Positions 7,376-15,314 are shown, numbered from the stretch's first letter. The stretch: 15,636 nucleotides of DNA from an uncultured bacterium (GCA_903896585.1 CAITYI010000126.1:1-15636); one strand, 5' to 3'. Numbers and translations: made by a program. Notes: a model not told the origin generated them from the sequence alone.

Positions 7376-9580
7376 ATGGATCAATTGCTCCTCCGCGCCC
7401 TTATTGGAACAGCCATCATTGTCATTCTGCTTGGCTTGGCCGCGAAACGTGGTTGGTTCCTGTTCTCACTGGCTAGGTCCGGTCGGCCGGCCGTCGGCCG
7501 TTTCACCGATCCCACCGTGCGAGTTGAGGCCGAGGCCACCGAGGTACTGGGGCAAAAGAAGTTACTCAAGTGGGTAGTTCCCGGTACCGCCCACGTCTTT
7601 GCGTTCTGGGGTTTCCTGGTTCTTGGCTTAACGGTGATTGAAGCATTTGGAGCTTTGTACGATCCCGACTTTGCCGTTCCATTTATTGGCACCTGGCCAA
7701 TCGTTGGTTTTGCTGAAGACCTGTTCGCAGTCCTTGTTCTGGTTGGCATTCTCATGTTCGCCGCTATTCGCATTAAGAACAATCCATCCAAGGAAGGTCG
7801 CTGGTCGCGATTCTTTGGATCACATACCGCTGGTGCGTGGCTGGTTCTGTTCATGATCTTCAACGTGGTCTGGACTCTGTTCCTGTACCGCGCAGCTCAG
7901 GTGAACACCGGCGTGTTCCCCTTCCCCGAAGGTGCGTTCGCATCCGAGTACTTCGCCACGTGGATTCAGGGTTTGGGTGTTCACACAAATGAATGGATCG
8001 AAACTATTGGTCTGTGGCTGAACGTTGGCGTAATTCTTGCGTTCCTGTTGCTTGTGCTCAACAGTAAGCATCTGCATATTTTCACTGCACCGGTGAACGT
8101 GTACACCTCGCGTCGTCCCAACGGACTTGGTCCGCTGCTTCCGATCTATTACGACGGCAAGCCACTTAACTTCGAAGATCCCCCCGACGATGCTTCATTC
8201 GGCAAGGGACATATCTCCGAGTTCACTTGGAAGAACTACGTCGATTTCATGGCCTGCACCGAATGCGGCCGTTGCCAATCCCAATGCCCCGCATGGAATA
8301 CCGAGAAGCCACTGAGTCCGAAGCTGTTGATCATGGACCTGCGGGAAAATCTCTTTGAATCCGCGCCATACCTTTTGGCCGCTCGCGGTTCCCGTCCCGA
8401 CATGGGTGAGCTGGATGCCAAAGCGCTGGAAGGTTTGACCGAATCACAACGTGAACTGGTGGAGATTCCATTTATTGGATCACGTGCAGATTCCGAACAC
8501 GAAGCAACCGATGGTTACTCTTTTAACGGTCACCGGGATTTCTCACTGCAACTTCCGATTATTTCCGATGATGTCCTTTGGTCTTGCACCATGTGTGGCG
8601 CCTGTGTGAATCAATGTCCCGTTGACATTGAGCACATTGACCACATTGCTGACATGCGCCGCAATCAGGTCATGGTCACCACCGACTTCCCCGCCGAACT
8701 CAATGGCATGTTCAAAAATGTTGAGACCAAGGGAAACCCCTGGGGCATGAATGCTTCGGATCGCAATTCGTGGATCGGGGAGGTTGATTTCAATGTCCGA
8801 GTCTTTGGCCGCGAGGGCGAGGATGAAATTCCGGCCGACATTGATTATCTCTTTTGGGTGGGTTGCGCTGGCGCCTATGAAGATCGAGCCAAGGCAACAA
8901 CTAAGGCCGTTGCTGAACTCCTTAACACCGCTGGTGTGAAGTTCATGGTCCTTGGCGATGGCGAGACGTGTACCGGTGACCCTGCTCGCCGCGCCGGTAA
9001 CGAATTCCTTTACCAAATGCAGGCCCAACAAAATGTTGAAATGTTAAATGAGATCAAAGCAACCAAGATCGTGGTCACCTGCCCGCACTGCCTGAACACC
9101 CTCAAGCGCGAGTACCCACAAATTGGTGGCAATTACGACGTTGTGCATCACACTCAACTACTGCGTGAGTTGGTCAACACTGGTCGCCTCACCCCCGTAA
9201 CGGAACCGGGCGAGAGTGTCACCTACCACGATCCCTGCTACCTGGGTCGTCATAACAATATTTATGTGCCACCCCGCGAACTGCTGGAAGCAACGGGTGC
9301 CAAGAAAATTGAAATGCCTCGGCACGGCGAGAAGTCCTTCTGCTGTGGCGCCGGCGGCGCCCGCATGTGGATGGAAGAAAAAATCGGCCAACAAATCAAC
9401 AAGACCCGTGGCGACGAAGCAATCGCAACCGGCGCCACAACAATCGCTGTGGCCTGTCCCTTCTGTTCGGTCATGCTCAACGATGCCGTCACTTCCCGTC
9501 AACAAGAGGGCTTGGCCGAGGGTGTGAAGGTTCAGGATGTTGCCACGATTCTTTTGGAGTCCGTGCGCGCCAAGAATTGA
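7376..9580 (+). CDS. Membrane-anchored Fe-S oxidoreductase with CCG domains (Rv0338c-like)
   Basis: A 734-residue fusion. Its N-terminal quarter has five likely membrane helices (about 4-23, 67-91, 109-131, 152-171, 206-228), in the style of a NarI/HdrE cytochrome b subunit. Next come two ferredoxin-type 4Fe-4S motifs with Cys294/297/300/304 and Cys404/407/410/414, each ending in CP. Two CCG domains follow: Cys497, Cys532, Cys569 and Cys572 in the first; Cys621, Cys656-Cys657 (CCGAGG), Cys694 and Cys697 in the second. CCG domains bind the active-site cluster in heterodisulfide reductase HdrB/HdrD and occur in glycolate and glycerol-3-phosphate dehydrogenases. This layout matches the actinobacterial protein family that includes M. 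tuberculosis Rv0338c. It probably moves electrons between a cytoplasmic donor and the quinone pool. Partner and substrate are not shown here, as no flavoprotein gene lies beside it. Confidence 0.9.
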   Translation: MDQLLLRALIGTAIIVILLGLAAKRGWFLFSLARSGRPAVGRFTDPTVRVEAEATEVLGQKKLLKWVVPGTAHVFAFWGFLVLGLTVIEAFGALYDPDFAVPFIGTWPIVGFAEDLFAVLVLVGILMFAAIRIKNNPSKEGRWSRFFGSHTAGAWLVLFMIFNVVWTLFLYRAAQVNTGVFPFPEGAFASEYFATWIQGLGVHTNEWIETIGLWLNVGVILAFLLLVLNSKHLHIFTAPVNVYTSRRPNGLGPLLPIYYDGKPLNFEDPPDDASFGKGHISEFTWKNYVDFMACTECGRCQSQCPAWNTEKPLSPKLLIMDLRENLFESAPYLLAARGSRPDMGELDAKALEGLTESQRELVEIPFIGSRADSEHEATDGYSFNGHRDFSLQLPIISDDVLWSCTMCGACVNQCPVDIEHIDHIADMRRNQVMVTTDFPAELNGMFKNVETKGNPWGMNASDRNSWIGEVDFNVRVFGREGEDEIPADIDYLFWVGCAGAYEDRAKATTKAVAELLNTAGVKFMVLGDGETCTGDPARRAGNEFLYQMQAQQNVEMLNEIKATKIVVTCPHCLNTLKREYPQIGGNYDVVHHTQLLRELVNTGRLTPVTEPGESVTYHDPCYLGRHNNIYVPPRELLEATGAKKIEMPRHGEKSFCCGAGGARMWMEEKIGQQINKTRGDEAIATGATTIAVACPFCSVMLNDAVTSRQQEGLAEGVKVQDVATILLESVRAKN

Positions 9581-9606
9581 TCAATAATGTCGATAGATGG
9601 TAGAAA
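9577..9606 (+). promoter_or_regulatory. Candidate promoter for the 45-residue ORF
   Basis: TTGATC (9577-9582), overlapping the stop of the preceding gene, is followed after 18 bases by TAGAAA (9601-9606). This ends 6 bases before the GTG at 9613, so any transcript would be leaderless. Both hexamers are imperfect. Confidence 0.3.
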
Positions 9607-9612
9607 TTGACG

Positions 9613-9750
9613 GTGATTAACATAAAGGATCCGCAAGCCCGTCGCTCCGCCCTGACCGCCCTCGTTGATTCCGCCCGGGAACTCGGCGTCACTCCAGATC
9701 AGGATCCGATCGAGGAGCTCTACCACCCCACCACCGGATTGCCCCGATGA
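9613..9750 (+). CDS. Possible 45-residue small protein
   Basis: A short open frame from GTG (9613) to TGA (9748-9750). The product begins MINIKDPQARRSALTALVDS and ends EELYHPTTGLPR. It has a predicted amphipathic helix (about residues 7-24), no cysteines, no signal peptide and no membrane segment. I do not recognise the family. In its favour: codon use resembles the neighbours (GCC, CTC, CGC, GAG), it fills almost all of the 184-bp gap between two convergent genes, and it ends 14 bp before the end of the phosphoribosyltransferase gene. Against it: the start is GTG, there is no Shine-Dalgarno, and it is short. A TTG at 9607 is an alternative start. It could be co-transcribed with the Fe-S reductase or use the promoter proposed at 9577-9606. 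Confidence 0.5.
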   Translation: MINIKDPQARRSALTALVDSARELGVTPDQDPIEELYHPTTGLPR

Positions 9751-9764
9751 ATCCACTGCGCACA

Positions 9765-10283
9765 TCAGACAGATGAACGACCCTGCGACTCCACTCTCAG
9801 AGGGGGCACCTGAATCCAGGGAAATCTGATCCACTTATCGGTACTGCGCCATGCAATTTCCGGCGGATAGGTGGACGCGGGCTTGGAGTAGAGGACTGCC
9901 ACTCGAACGTTGGCATCGGCAGGAAGCAATTGTCGAACAAAATGCAGCGTTGCTCCAGTGTCGGCGACATCGTCCGCGACCAACACCTTTTTTCCCGAAA
10001 GGTCTGCGAGGTAGGGAGCCTGCCCGATCAATACTGGTTCCGGCAAGGTTTCACCAGCATCGGTGTAAAACTCAATATTCACATGCCGAACGTCTTTAAT
10101 GTCGAGGGCGTACGCGATCCCGGCAGCGACAAAAAGGCCACCACGAACAACACCCAAGATGGTGTCGGGAATCCAATCATCGTTTACAAGTTGTTGCGCG
10201 AGGAAGCGAATACCAACACCAAAATCCGAGTAATCGAAGATTTCCAATTTACTGTCAAATTCGCTCTCGTCCGGCAGGGGCAT
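9765..10283 (-). CDS. Phosphoribosyltransferase (xanthine/guanine-type)
   Basis: A 172-residue type I phosphoribosyltransferase. The PRPP-binding signature VLVADDVADTGAT spans residues 100-112, with the two acidic residues Asp104-Asp105. RGG at 47-49 is the usual PPi-binding loop. DKWIRFPW near the end resembles the tail of xanthine/guanine phosphoribosyltransferases. Such enzymes join a purine base to PRPP to make a nucleotide (purine salvage). The substrate is not certain from sequence. The protein most resembles short actinobacterial members of unassigned specificity. The ATG lies 11 bp after the dcd stop, so it probably shares an operon with dcd, giving a small nucleotide-metabolism pair. 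The ribosome site is weak. Confidence 0.85.
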   Translation of the reverse strand: MPLPDESEFDSKLEIFDYSDFGVGIRFLAQQLVNDDWIPDTILGVVRGGLFVAAGIAYALDIKDVRHVNIEFYTDAGETLPEPVLIGQAPYLADLSGKKVLVADDVADTGATLHFVRQLLPADANVRVAVLYSKPASTYPPEIAWRSTDKWIRFPWIQVPPLRVESQGRSSV

Positions 10284-10294
10284 GTGCGGACTCG

Positions 10295-10870
10295 TCAGAT
10301 TTGAGTGCGGTGAAAATTCGCGAATGACCGACTCGGTGTCGGGCCGCGCTGGCCTTGATAACGAGAACCGTATTTCTCAGAACCATAAGGATGTTCCGCC
10401 GGGCTCGACAATCGGAATAAACATAGCTGTCCGATTTTCATGCCGGGGAAAAGTTTGATCGGCAATGTTGCAACATTTGATAATTCAAGGGTCACATGTC
10501 CGGAAAATCCTGGATCAATAAATCCTGCGGTCGAGTGCGTGAGTAGTCCAAGGCGACCAAGTGAGGACTTACCTTCTAACCTGCCGGCAATGTCATCGGG
10601 CAGTGACACGATTTCATAGCTGGATCCCAATACGAATTCACCGGGATGCAAAATGAATGGTTCATCGGCTTCCGGTTCAATCAAACGAGTGAGATCAGCT
10701 TGTTCGATACTGGGATCAATATGCGGGTAACGGTGGTTTTCAAAAACTCGAAACCAGCGGTCCAATCGCACATCGATACTCGAAGGCTGGATCATGCCGG
10801 GATCGAAGGGCTCAATAGCCACTCGTTGGTTATCGATTTCAGCGAGGATGTCGCGGTCGGAAAGCAGCAC
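10295..10870 (-). CDS. dcd: dCTP deaminase
   Basis: A 191-residue enzyme that deaminates dCTP on the way to dUMP and thymidylate. The actinobacterial form studied in M. tuberculosis also cleaves dUTP to dUMP. Conserved parts, counted from the GTG start: QPSSIDVRL, LHPGEFVLG, GKSSLGRLGLLTHSTAGFIDPG and the ending YQGQRGPTPSRS. Likely catalytic residues are Ser102, Arg106 and Glu129 (in HVTLEL). I chose GTG at 10868-10870 because it yields MLLSDRDI, the usual family N-terminus and near the 190 residues of the mycobacterial enzyme. An in-frame TTG at 10895-10897 would add nine residues and overlap the upstream regulator stop (TTGA); it is also possible through coupling. Neither start has a clear Shine-Dalgarno. 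Confidence 0.95.
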   Translation of the reverse strand: MLLSDRDILAEIDNQRVAIEPFDPGMIQPSSIDVRLDRWFRVFENHRYPHIDPSIEQADLTRLIEPEADEPFILHPGEFVLGSSYEIVSLPDDIAGRLEGKSSLGRLGLLTHSTAGFIDPGFSGHVTLELSNVATLPIKLFPGMKIGQLCLFRLSSPAEHPYGSEKYGSRYQGQRGPTPSRSFANFHRTQI

Positions 10871-10893
10871 GAGTCTGAGGTTATCGGTTTCGC

Positions 10894-11610
10894 TCAACGG
10901 GCGCGGCGATAGGCACCGGGTGTTAAACCCAAAACCTTGCGGAATTGTCGAGTGAATGAGCTCTGGTCATAAAACCCGCATTCGGCAGAGATATCCCCTA
11001 GGCCTAGGTCGGTCTGGGTGATCAGCGTGACCGCATGCTCAAGGCGCAGCCGTTGCAGGAGTTGTTGGGGCGGAAGTCCAAGAGTCCGGCGCGCCAATCT
11101 CTCAAGTGAGGTCGATGAAATACCGGCGACTTCTGCCATCTGGGAGACCCGCCACTGCGCGTGAATGTGATCCCGCACGGCGCGAATCACCTTGGCCAAC
11201 CCAGCATGGGCGCTATTCACCTGGGAGTGCAAATCCACCGAGAGCACCGCGATCCCGCAAGGGTCGCCTGCGGAATCGAGAATCAGCGACTTACTCGTGA
11301 CATACCAACCCAGTTGCCCATCCGCTCGCACGATCAACTCCAACTGATGCTGTAGCGGGCGTCCGGTCTTTAGTATCAATTCATCTTGGGCCAAATAGGA
11401 CGCCGCCAGTTCGGCGCCAAAGAGTTCCGGCACGGTATGCCCGAGGACTTCGGTGGATTTCCGGCCCAATCGGGCACAAAACCCTTCATTGGCATACACG
11501 TGCCGATCCTGTAGGTCCTTGACCGACCCGAGCACCTGGGGAATTCCATCCACCAATTGCCGGAACACGACCACCGCTGGATTTTGTATCAATTCGACAT
11601 TCACCGGCAC
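10894..11610 (-). CDS. PAS-domain AraC-family transcriptional regulator
   Basis: A regulator of about 238 residues. A PAS-like sensor domain (about 17-127) shows the typical VKDLQDRHVYANEGFC and LGRKSTEVLGHT stretches. An AraC DNA-binding domain with two helix-turn-helix units follows (about 140-236), with the signature end ISAECGFYDQSSFTRQF followed by RKVLGLTPGAYR. The frame is open up to an ATG at 11691, but that start would run 46 bp into putA and add an unrelated stretch. GTG at 11608-11610, or at 11602-11604, is more likely. It stands head-to-head with putA with about 35 bp between them, so regulating proline catabolism is the simplest inference. The PAS domain may sense a ligand or redox state. 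dcd follows directly, perhaps in the same transcript. Confidence 0.85.
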   Translation of the reverse strand: MPVNVELIQNPAVVVFRQLVDGIPQVLGSVKDLQDRHVYANEGFCARLGRKSTEVLGHTVPELFGAELAASYLAQDELILKTGRPLQHQLELIVRADGQLGWYVTSKSLILDSAGDPCGIAVLSVDLHSQVNSAHAGLAKVIRAVRDHIHAQWRVSQMAEVAGISSTSLERLARRTLGLPPQQLLQRLRLEHAVTLITQTDLGLGDISAECGFYDQSSFTRQFRKVLGLTPGAYRRAR

Positions 11611-11645
11611 ACTCTGACACAAGACAGCCCCGATTGGATAGAAAC
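11611..11645. promoter_or_regulatory. Shared divergent control region of the PAS-AraC gene and putA
   Basis: Only about 35 bp separate the two likely start codons. That is too little for two standard promoters with leaders, so promoters must overlap the coding ends or the transcripts must be leaderless. It holds two GACA boxes (11616-11619 and 11623-11626). This is too little to define an operator. No Shine-Dalgarno is clear on either side. Confidence 0.35.
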
Positions 11646-14600
11646 ATGACCACGACCCACACCCCGATAGTGAATATCTCGGATCTGCCATCCGATCAGG
11701 TGCTCATTGAACTGGCCGAAGCTCGCGCCCTCGCCCTACTTGAGGCTTCCCTTGCCGACACTTCCCGCAAGGAAGCGGCTTCCGCCCAACGGCTTTCTCG
11801 TTTGCTCGCCGATGAATCCGGGCGCGATCTCCTTTTGGACCTGACCGATCAGGTGTTGCGAATTCGGGACCCCAAGCGGGCAGCCCGCCGGCTCGCTGAC
11901 CTCACCGACTCAGGTGTCCCTGCATCACTGGGTGGATTCGATCGATTCGGTCTGGCTTCCCTGGGCAAAGTTGCACCCCTTATTCCAGGGATCACCGAAA
12001 AAGCCGTGGACTGGCGGATTGCCAAGGACACTGCCGGGGTGATTTTGCCCGCCGAGGACCCCGCATTTAGTAAGTACGTGCGTCACCGTAAGGCCGACGG
12101 TTTCAACCTGAACATCAATGTTCTCGGTGAGTCGATTGTGGGTGATCAGGAAGCGACAACGCGTACCGACATGGTGCGAGATCGGATTCAACGACCCGAT
12201 GTTGATTATGTATCCGTCAAGATTTCTGCAATCTGCGCGAATCTGGATATTTTGGCAATGCCGGAGTCACTCGCGCGCATTAAAGAACGACTCATTGATT
12301 TGTATCGAGCAGCCGGCGCAACCACCCCCACCACATTTGTCAACCTCGACATGGAGGAATACCGCGACCTAGAACTGTCAATCGAATCTTTCATGTCGGT
12401 ATTGTCCATGCCGGAGTTCACAAATTTGCGCGCCGGCATTGTGCTGCAGGCATACATCCCCGACAGTCACAGTGCACTGATCACCCTCATTGACTGGGCC
12501 AACGACCGATTTCGCAATGGCGGCGCACCGATCAAGATTCGATTGGTCAAGGGCGCGAATCTCGCCATGGAGGTTGTGGAAGCAGAGTTACATGACTGGC
12601 CCCAGGCGCCGTATCCCACCAAACATGATGTCGACGCTTCTTATAAAGCAATGCTGGAAACTGCTTTGACTCGTTCAGATCGCGGTGCGGTGCGCATCGG
12701 CATTGCCAGTCACAATCTTTTTGAGGTTGCATGGGCTCTCACCCTTCGCGACCTACTTAACGCCCACGACATCATTGACATTGAAATGCTGGAAGGAATG
12801 GCACCTCCGCAGGCGCGGGCGGTTCGCACTGATGCTGGCGAACTCCTGTTGTACTCACCTGTTGTTGCGAAGGAGGATCGAGATGCTTCCATTGCGTATC
12901 TGTCGCGTCGCCTCGATGAAAACTCGGCTCCGGAGAATTTTCTGCGTGCACTGTTTGACATCACTCCAGGTTCACCCGAGTGGCACCGACAGGCCGAGTG
13001 GTTCCGTAATTCAGTACATGACCGGCACGCCGTCTCGCGTGCATCGCACCGAACCCAGGACAGGCGCAACCAAATAATTCGATACCCGGTTGACGGCCAC
13101 TTCATTCCGAGTGTGGACACCGACTTCATACTTCCCGCCAACCGCGAATGGATTGAATCCGCATTTGCCACCACGCTGATACCGCAACCGGAGTTGGTGG
13201 AAACTATTTCTGAAGTTGATGCAGCCGTAGAGCGTGCCCACGTTGCACAACAACAATGGCAATTCATGTCGTTTGCTGCCCGCCGCGTTGTCTTGGCTCA
13301 AGTTGCTGAGGTCATGGAGGAGCACCGAGGTGCAACTCTTGCAATCATGGCAAGGACAGTGGGCAAAACAGTGCGCGAGGGTGATCCGGAAGTTTCCGAA
13401 GCTATTGACTTCGCCACCTACGCCGCTCACTGCACCGTTGCGCACGAGGGGTTCATTGCGCGCGGACTCACTTGGACACCCCACCGCCTTGTGCTTGTTG
13501 CCGGTCCGTGGAATTTCCCCGCTGCAATTCCCACTAACGGTTTGGTGAGCGCAATTGCCGCTGGGAGTGCTGCGATTCTCAAACCCGCACCCGAAGCGCG
13601 TGCTGTTGCGGCCGCCCTGGTTCAACAACTCCATGAAGCTGGTGTGCCGGAAGATCTCGTGCAATTGGTCTGCACACCTGACAATGAAGTGGGCAAACAC
13701 TTGGTGACCCATTCCGGGGTCGACATGGTCATGCTCACCGGTAGCCTCGAGACAGCCAAGATGTTCCAGAGTTGGAAACCTGACATGTATCTCAATGCGG
13801 AAACAAGCGGCAAGAACGCCATGGTGATCACTGCCGCAGCAGATATCGATCAAGCAATTAAGGAATTGGTCAAGTCCGCATTTGGTCACGCTGGGCAAAA
13901 ATGTTCCGCGGCAAGCCTGGCGATCATTGAGGCATCTGTTTACGATGACCCGGATTTTCATACCCGTCTTGCAGATGCTGTCAGTTCATTAACGGTCGGC
14001 GAGGCCACCGACTTCAACAACATGGTTGGCCCGGTAATCACTGCTCCCAACGGAAATCTTTTGCGTGCACTGACCACTCTCGAACCCGGGGAAAGTTGGT
14101 TGGTGGAGCCCCAAAAGATCAATGACAACACCTACACGCCAGGGGTTCGCAAAGACGTGCAGCCAAATTCCTGGTTTCACCTCACCGAATGCTTTGGTCC
14201 AGTACTCGGATTGATGCGTGCCAAGGACCTCAATCACGCGATTGAATTGCAGAACACTCCCATTTACGGTCTCACCGGCGGACTGCAATCACTTGATCCG
14301 AAGGAAATCAACCTATGGACTGACCGCGTGCAGGTCGGTAACGCATACATCAATCGACATATCACCGGAGCAATAGTTGACCGCCAACCATTTGGTGGGT
14401 GGAAAAAATCCAGTATCGGTCCCGGGACAAAACCCGGTGGGCCCAATCACCTATCCGGTTACGGCACGTGGTCGCAATCACAACTGGATTTCTCTAGTAA
14501 CGACTATCGCAAACAGTGGAATGAATATTTCACTCAAGAACATGATCCGGCCGGGTTACAAAGTGAATCAAATATTTTGCGTTACCTACCAATTGACAAA

Positions 14601-14933
14601 GTCTTTGTGCGGTGCAGTGACCCGACAGCCCCTGAGATCGATCTCGTGCGCGAAGCGACTCGTGTTACCGGGGTTCCGCTCGAGATTTCAGTGTGCAGTC
14701 AAGAATCAGAGGCAGCCCTCGGAGCGCGACTAGCTACAAGTTCCGGAGAGGTGAGACTAAGAATTCTCGCACCTGCCACGAGGGAACTTTATGAACAAGC
14801 AAACAATCACGGCGTGTGTGTTGATCCGGCCCCGGTCACAAACGTTGGTCGCCTTGAACTCACCCACTGGGTAAAAGAACAGTCAATCTCTCAGACCATG
14901 CACCGCTATGGGCGATTACTCACCAAGTCCTGA
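11646..14933 (+). CDS. putA: Bifunctional proline dehydrogenase / L-glutamate-5-semialdehyde dehydrogenase PutA
   Basis: A 1095-residue bifunctional enzyme oxidising proline to pyrroline-5-carboxylate (FAD, electrons to quinone) and then to glutamate (NAD). The proline dehydrogenase barrel covers about 130-450, with KISAICANLD, LQAYIPDS, RLVKGAN, EMLEGMAP and the proline-binding YLSRRLDEN (Arg421-Arg422). The aldehyde dehydrogenase domain covers about 480-945, with GPWNFP (620-625), Glu719 in NAETSGKN and the catalytic Cys753 in GHAGQKCSA. A further C-terminal region of about 140 residues follows. There is no N-terminal ribbon-helix-helix, so it does not repress its own gene as E. coli PutA does; the adjacent PAS-AraC protein may regulate it. 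I chose ATG 11646 over the in-frame TTG at 11634. The stop overlaps the convergent DUF2237 gene by 18 bp. Confidence 0.95.
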   Translation: MTTTHTPIVNISDLPSDQVLIELAEARALALLEASLADTSRKEAASAQRLSRLLADESGRDLLLDLTDQVLRIRDPKRAARRLADLTDSGVPASLGGFDRFGLASLGKVAPLIPGITEKAVDWRIAKDTAGVILPAEDPAFSKYVRHRKADGFNLNINVLGESIVGDQEATTRTDMVRDRIQRPDVDYVSVKISAICANLDILAMPESLARIKERLIDLYRAAGATTPTTFVNLDMEEYRDLELSIESFMSVLSMPEFTNLRAGIVLQAYIPDSHSALITLIDWANDRFRNGGAPIKIRLVKGANLAMEVVEAELHDWPQAPYPTKHDVDASYKAMLETALTRSDRGAVRIGIASHNLFEVAWALTLRDLLNAHDIIDIEMLEGMAPPQARAVRTDAGELLLYSPVVAKEDRDASIAYLSRRLDENSAPENFLRALFDITPGSPEWHRQAEWFRNSVHDRHAVSRASHRTQDRRNQIIRYPVDGHFIPSVDTDFILPANREWIESAFATTLIPQPELVETISEVDAAVERAHVAQQQWQFMSFAARRVVLAQVAEVMEEHRGATLAIMARTVGKTVREGDPEVSEAIDFATYAAHCTVAHEGFIARGLTWTPHRLVLVAGPWNFPAAIPTNGLVSAIAAGSAAILKPAPEARAVAAALVQQLHEAGVPEDLVQLVCTPDNEVGKHLVTHSGVDMVMLTGSLETAKMFQSWKPDMYLNAETSGKNAMVITAAADIDQAIKELVKSAFGHAGQKCSAASLAIIEASVYDDPDFHTRLADAVSSLTVGEATDFNNMVGPVITAPNGNLLRALTTLEPGESWLVEPQKINDNTYTPGVRKDVQPNSWFHLTECFGPVLGLMRAKDLNHAIELQNTPIYGLTGGLQSLDPKEINLWTDRVQVGNAYINRHITGAIVDRQPFGGWKKSSIGPGTKPGGPNHLSGYGTWSQSQLDFSSNDYRKQWNEYFTQEHDPAGLQSESNILRYLPIDKVFVRCSDPTAPEIDLVREATRVTGVPLEISVCSQESEAALGARLATSSGEVRLRILAPATRELYEQANNHGVCVDPAPVTNVGRLELTHWVKEQSISQTMHRYGRLLTKS

Positions 14934-15308
14934 TAGGTCATCGGGTACATCAGCCGCGCATTCCTCCAGCGCCGCAAGTGGGACCGCTTCTAGTGCGGCT
15001 TCATTTGTTGCCGCGAGCACCACTGGCGCTTTCACACCATCTTGATACGCCTGCAACCACCGCCCCGCGCACACCCCCCAGCGGTCTCCAGGTTTGAGAC
15101 CAGGAAAATCGAATTGCGGGAGTGGCGTTGACAGGTCATTTCCCACCGACCGTTGGTGTTCTAAAAATTCTGCGCTCACCACGGTGCACACGGTGTGCGA
15201 TCCAAAGTCATCTGCACCGGTATTGCAATAGCCATCACGATAAAAACCGGTAAGGGGTTCCACGCTACATATTTCGAGAGCCTCGCCGTACACATTGAGT
15301 TGATCCAC
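14916..15308 (-). CDS. DUF2237 family protein
   Basis: A 130-residue protein of the DUF2237 family, whose biochemical role is not known. The sequence fits the family along its length: EICSVEPLTGFYRDGYCNTG, DDFGSHTVCTVVSAEFL, GNDLSTPLPQFDFPGLKPGD, RWGVCAGRWLQA and the alanine-rich APVVLAATNEAALEAVPL. Conserved cysteines near residues 14, 28, 41 and 80 could bind metal or be redox active; this is speculation. No signal peptide or membrane segment is seen. The start is GTG (15306-15308), preceded by TAACCT six bases upstream, which suggests a leaderless transcript. Its last 18 bases overlap the convergent putA end. Confidence 0.88.
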   Translation of the reverse strand: MDQLNVYGEALEICSVEPLTGFYRDGYCNTGADDFGSHTVCTVVSAEFLEHQRSVGNDLSTPLPQFDFPGLKPGDRWGVCAGRWLQAYQDGVKAPVVLAATNEAALEAVPLAALEECAADVPDDLSGLGE

Positions 15309-15314
15309 ACCTCA

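Noticed and set aside
7484..7493. CGGCCGGCCG palindrome
   Set aside because: It lies within the coding sequence of the Fe-S reductase and is explained by codons for Gly-Arg-Pro-Ala-Val.
8543..9031. 162-codon minus-strand open frame inside the Fe-S reductase gene
   Set aside because: Lies opposite the conserved ferredoxin and CCG motifs and resembles no known family.
11634..11645. TTG start for putA at 11634
   Set aside because: It adds only four residues and no ribosome site favours it over the ATG at 11646.
11611..11691. ATG start for the PAS-AraC gene at 11691
   Set aside because: It would overlap the first 46 bp of putA and add about 27 residues without PAS character. GTG codons at 11610 or 11604 are more likely.
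13011..13961. 316-codon open frame antisense to putA
   Set aside because: Its product is rich in Cys, His and Arg with no recognisable domain, and the opposite strand is clearly the conserved putA dehydrogenase region. It is a shadow of the codon bias.
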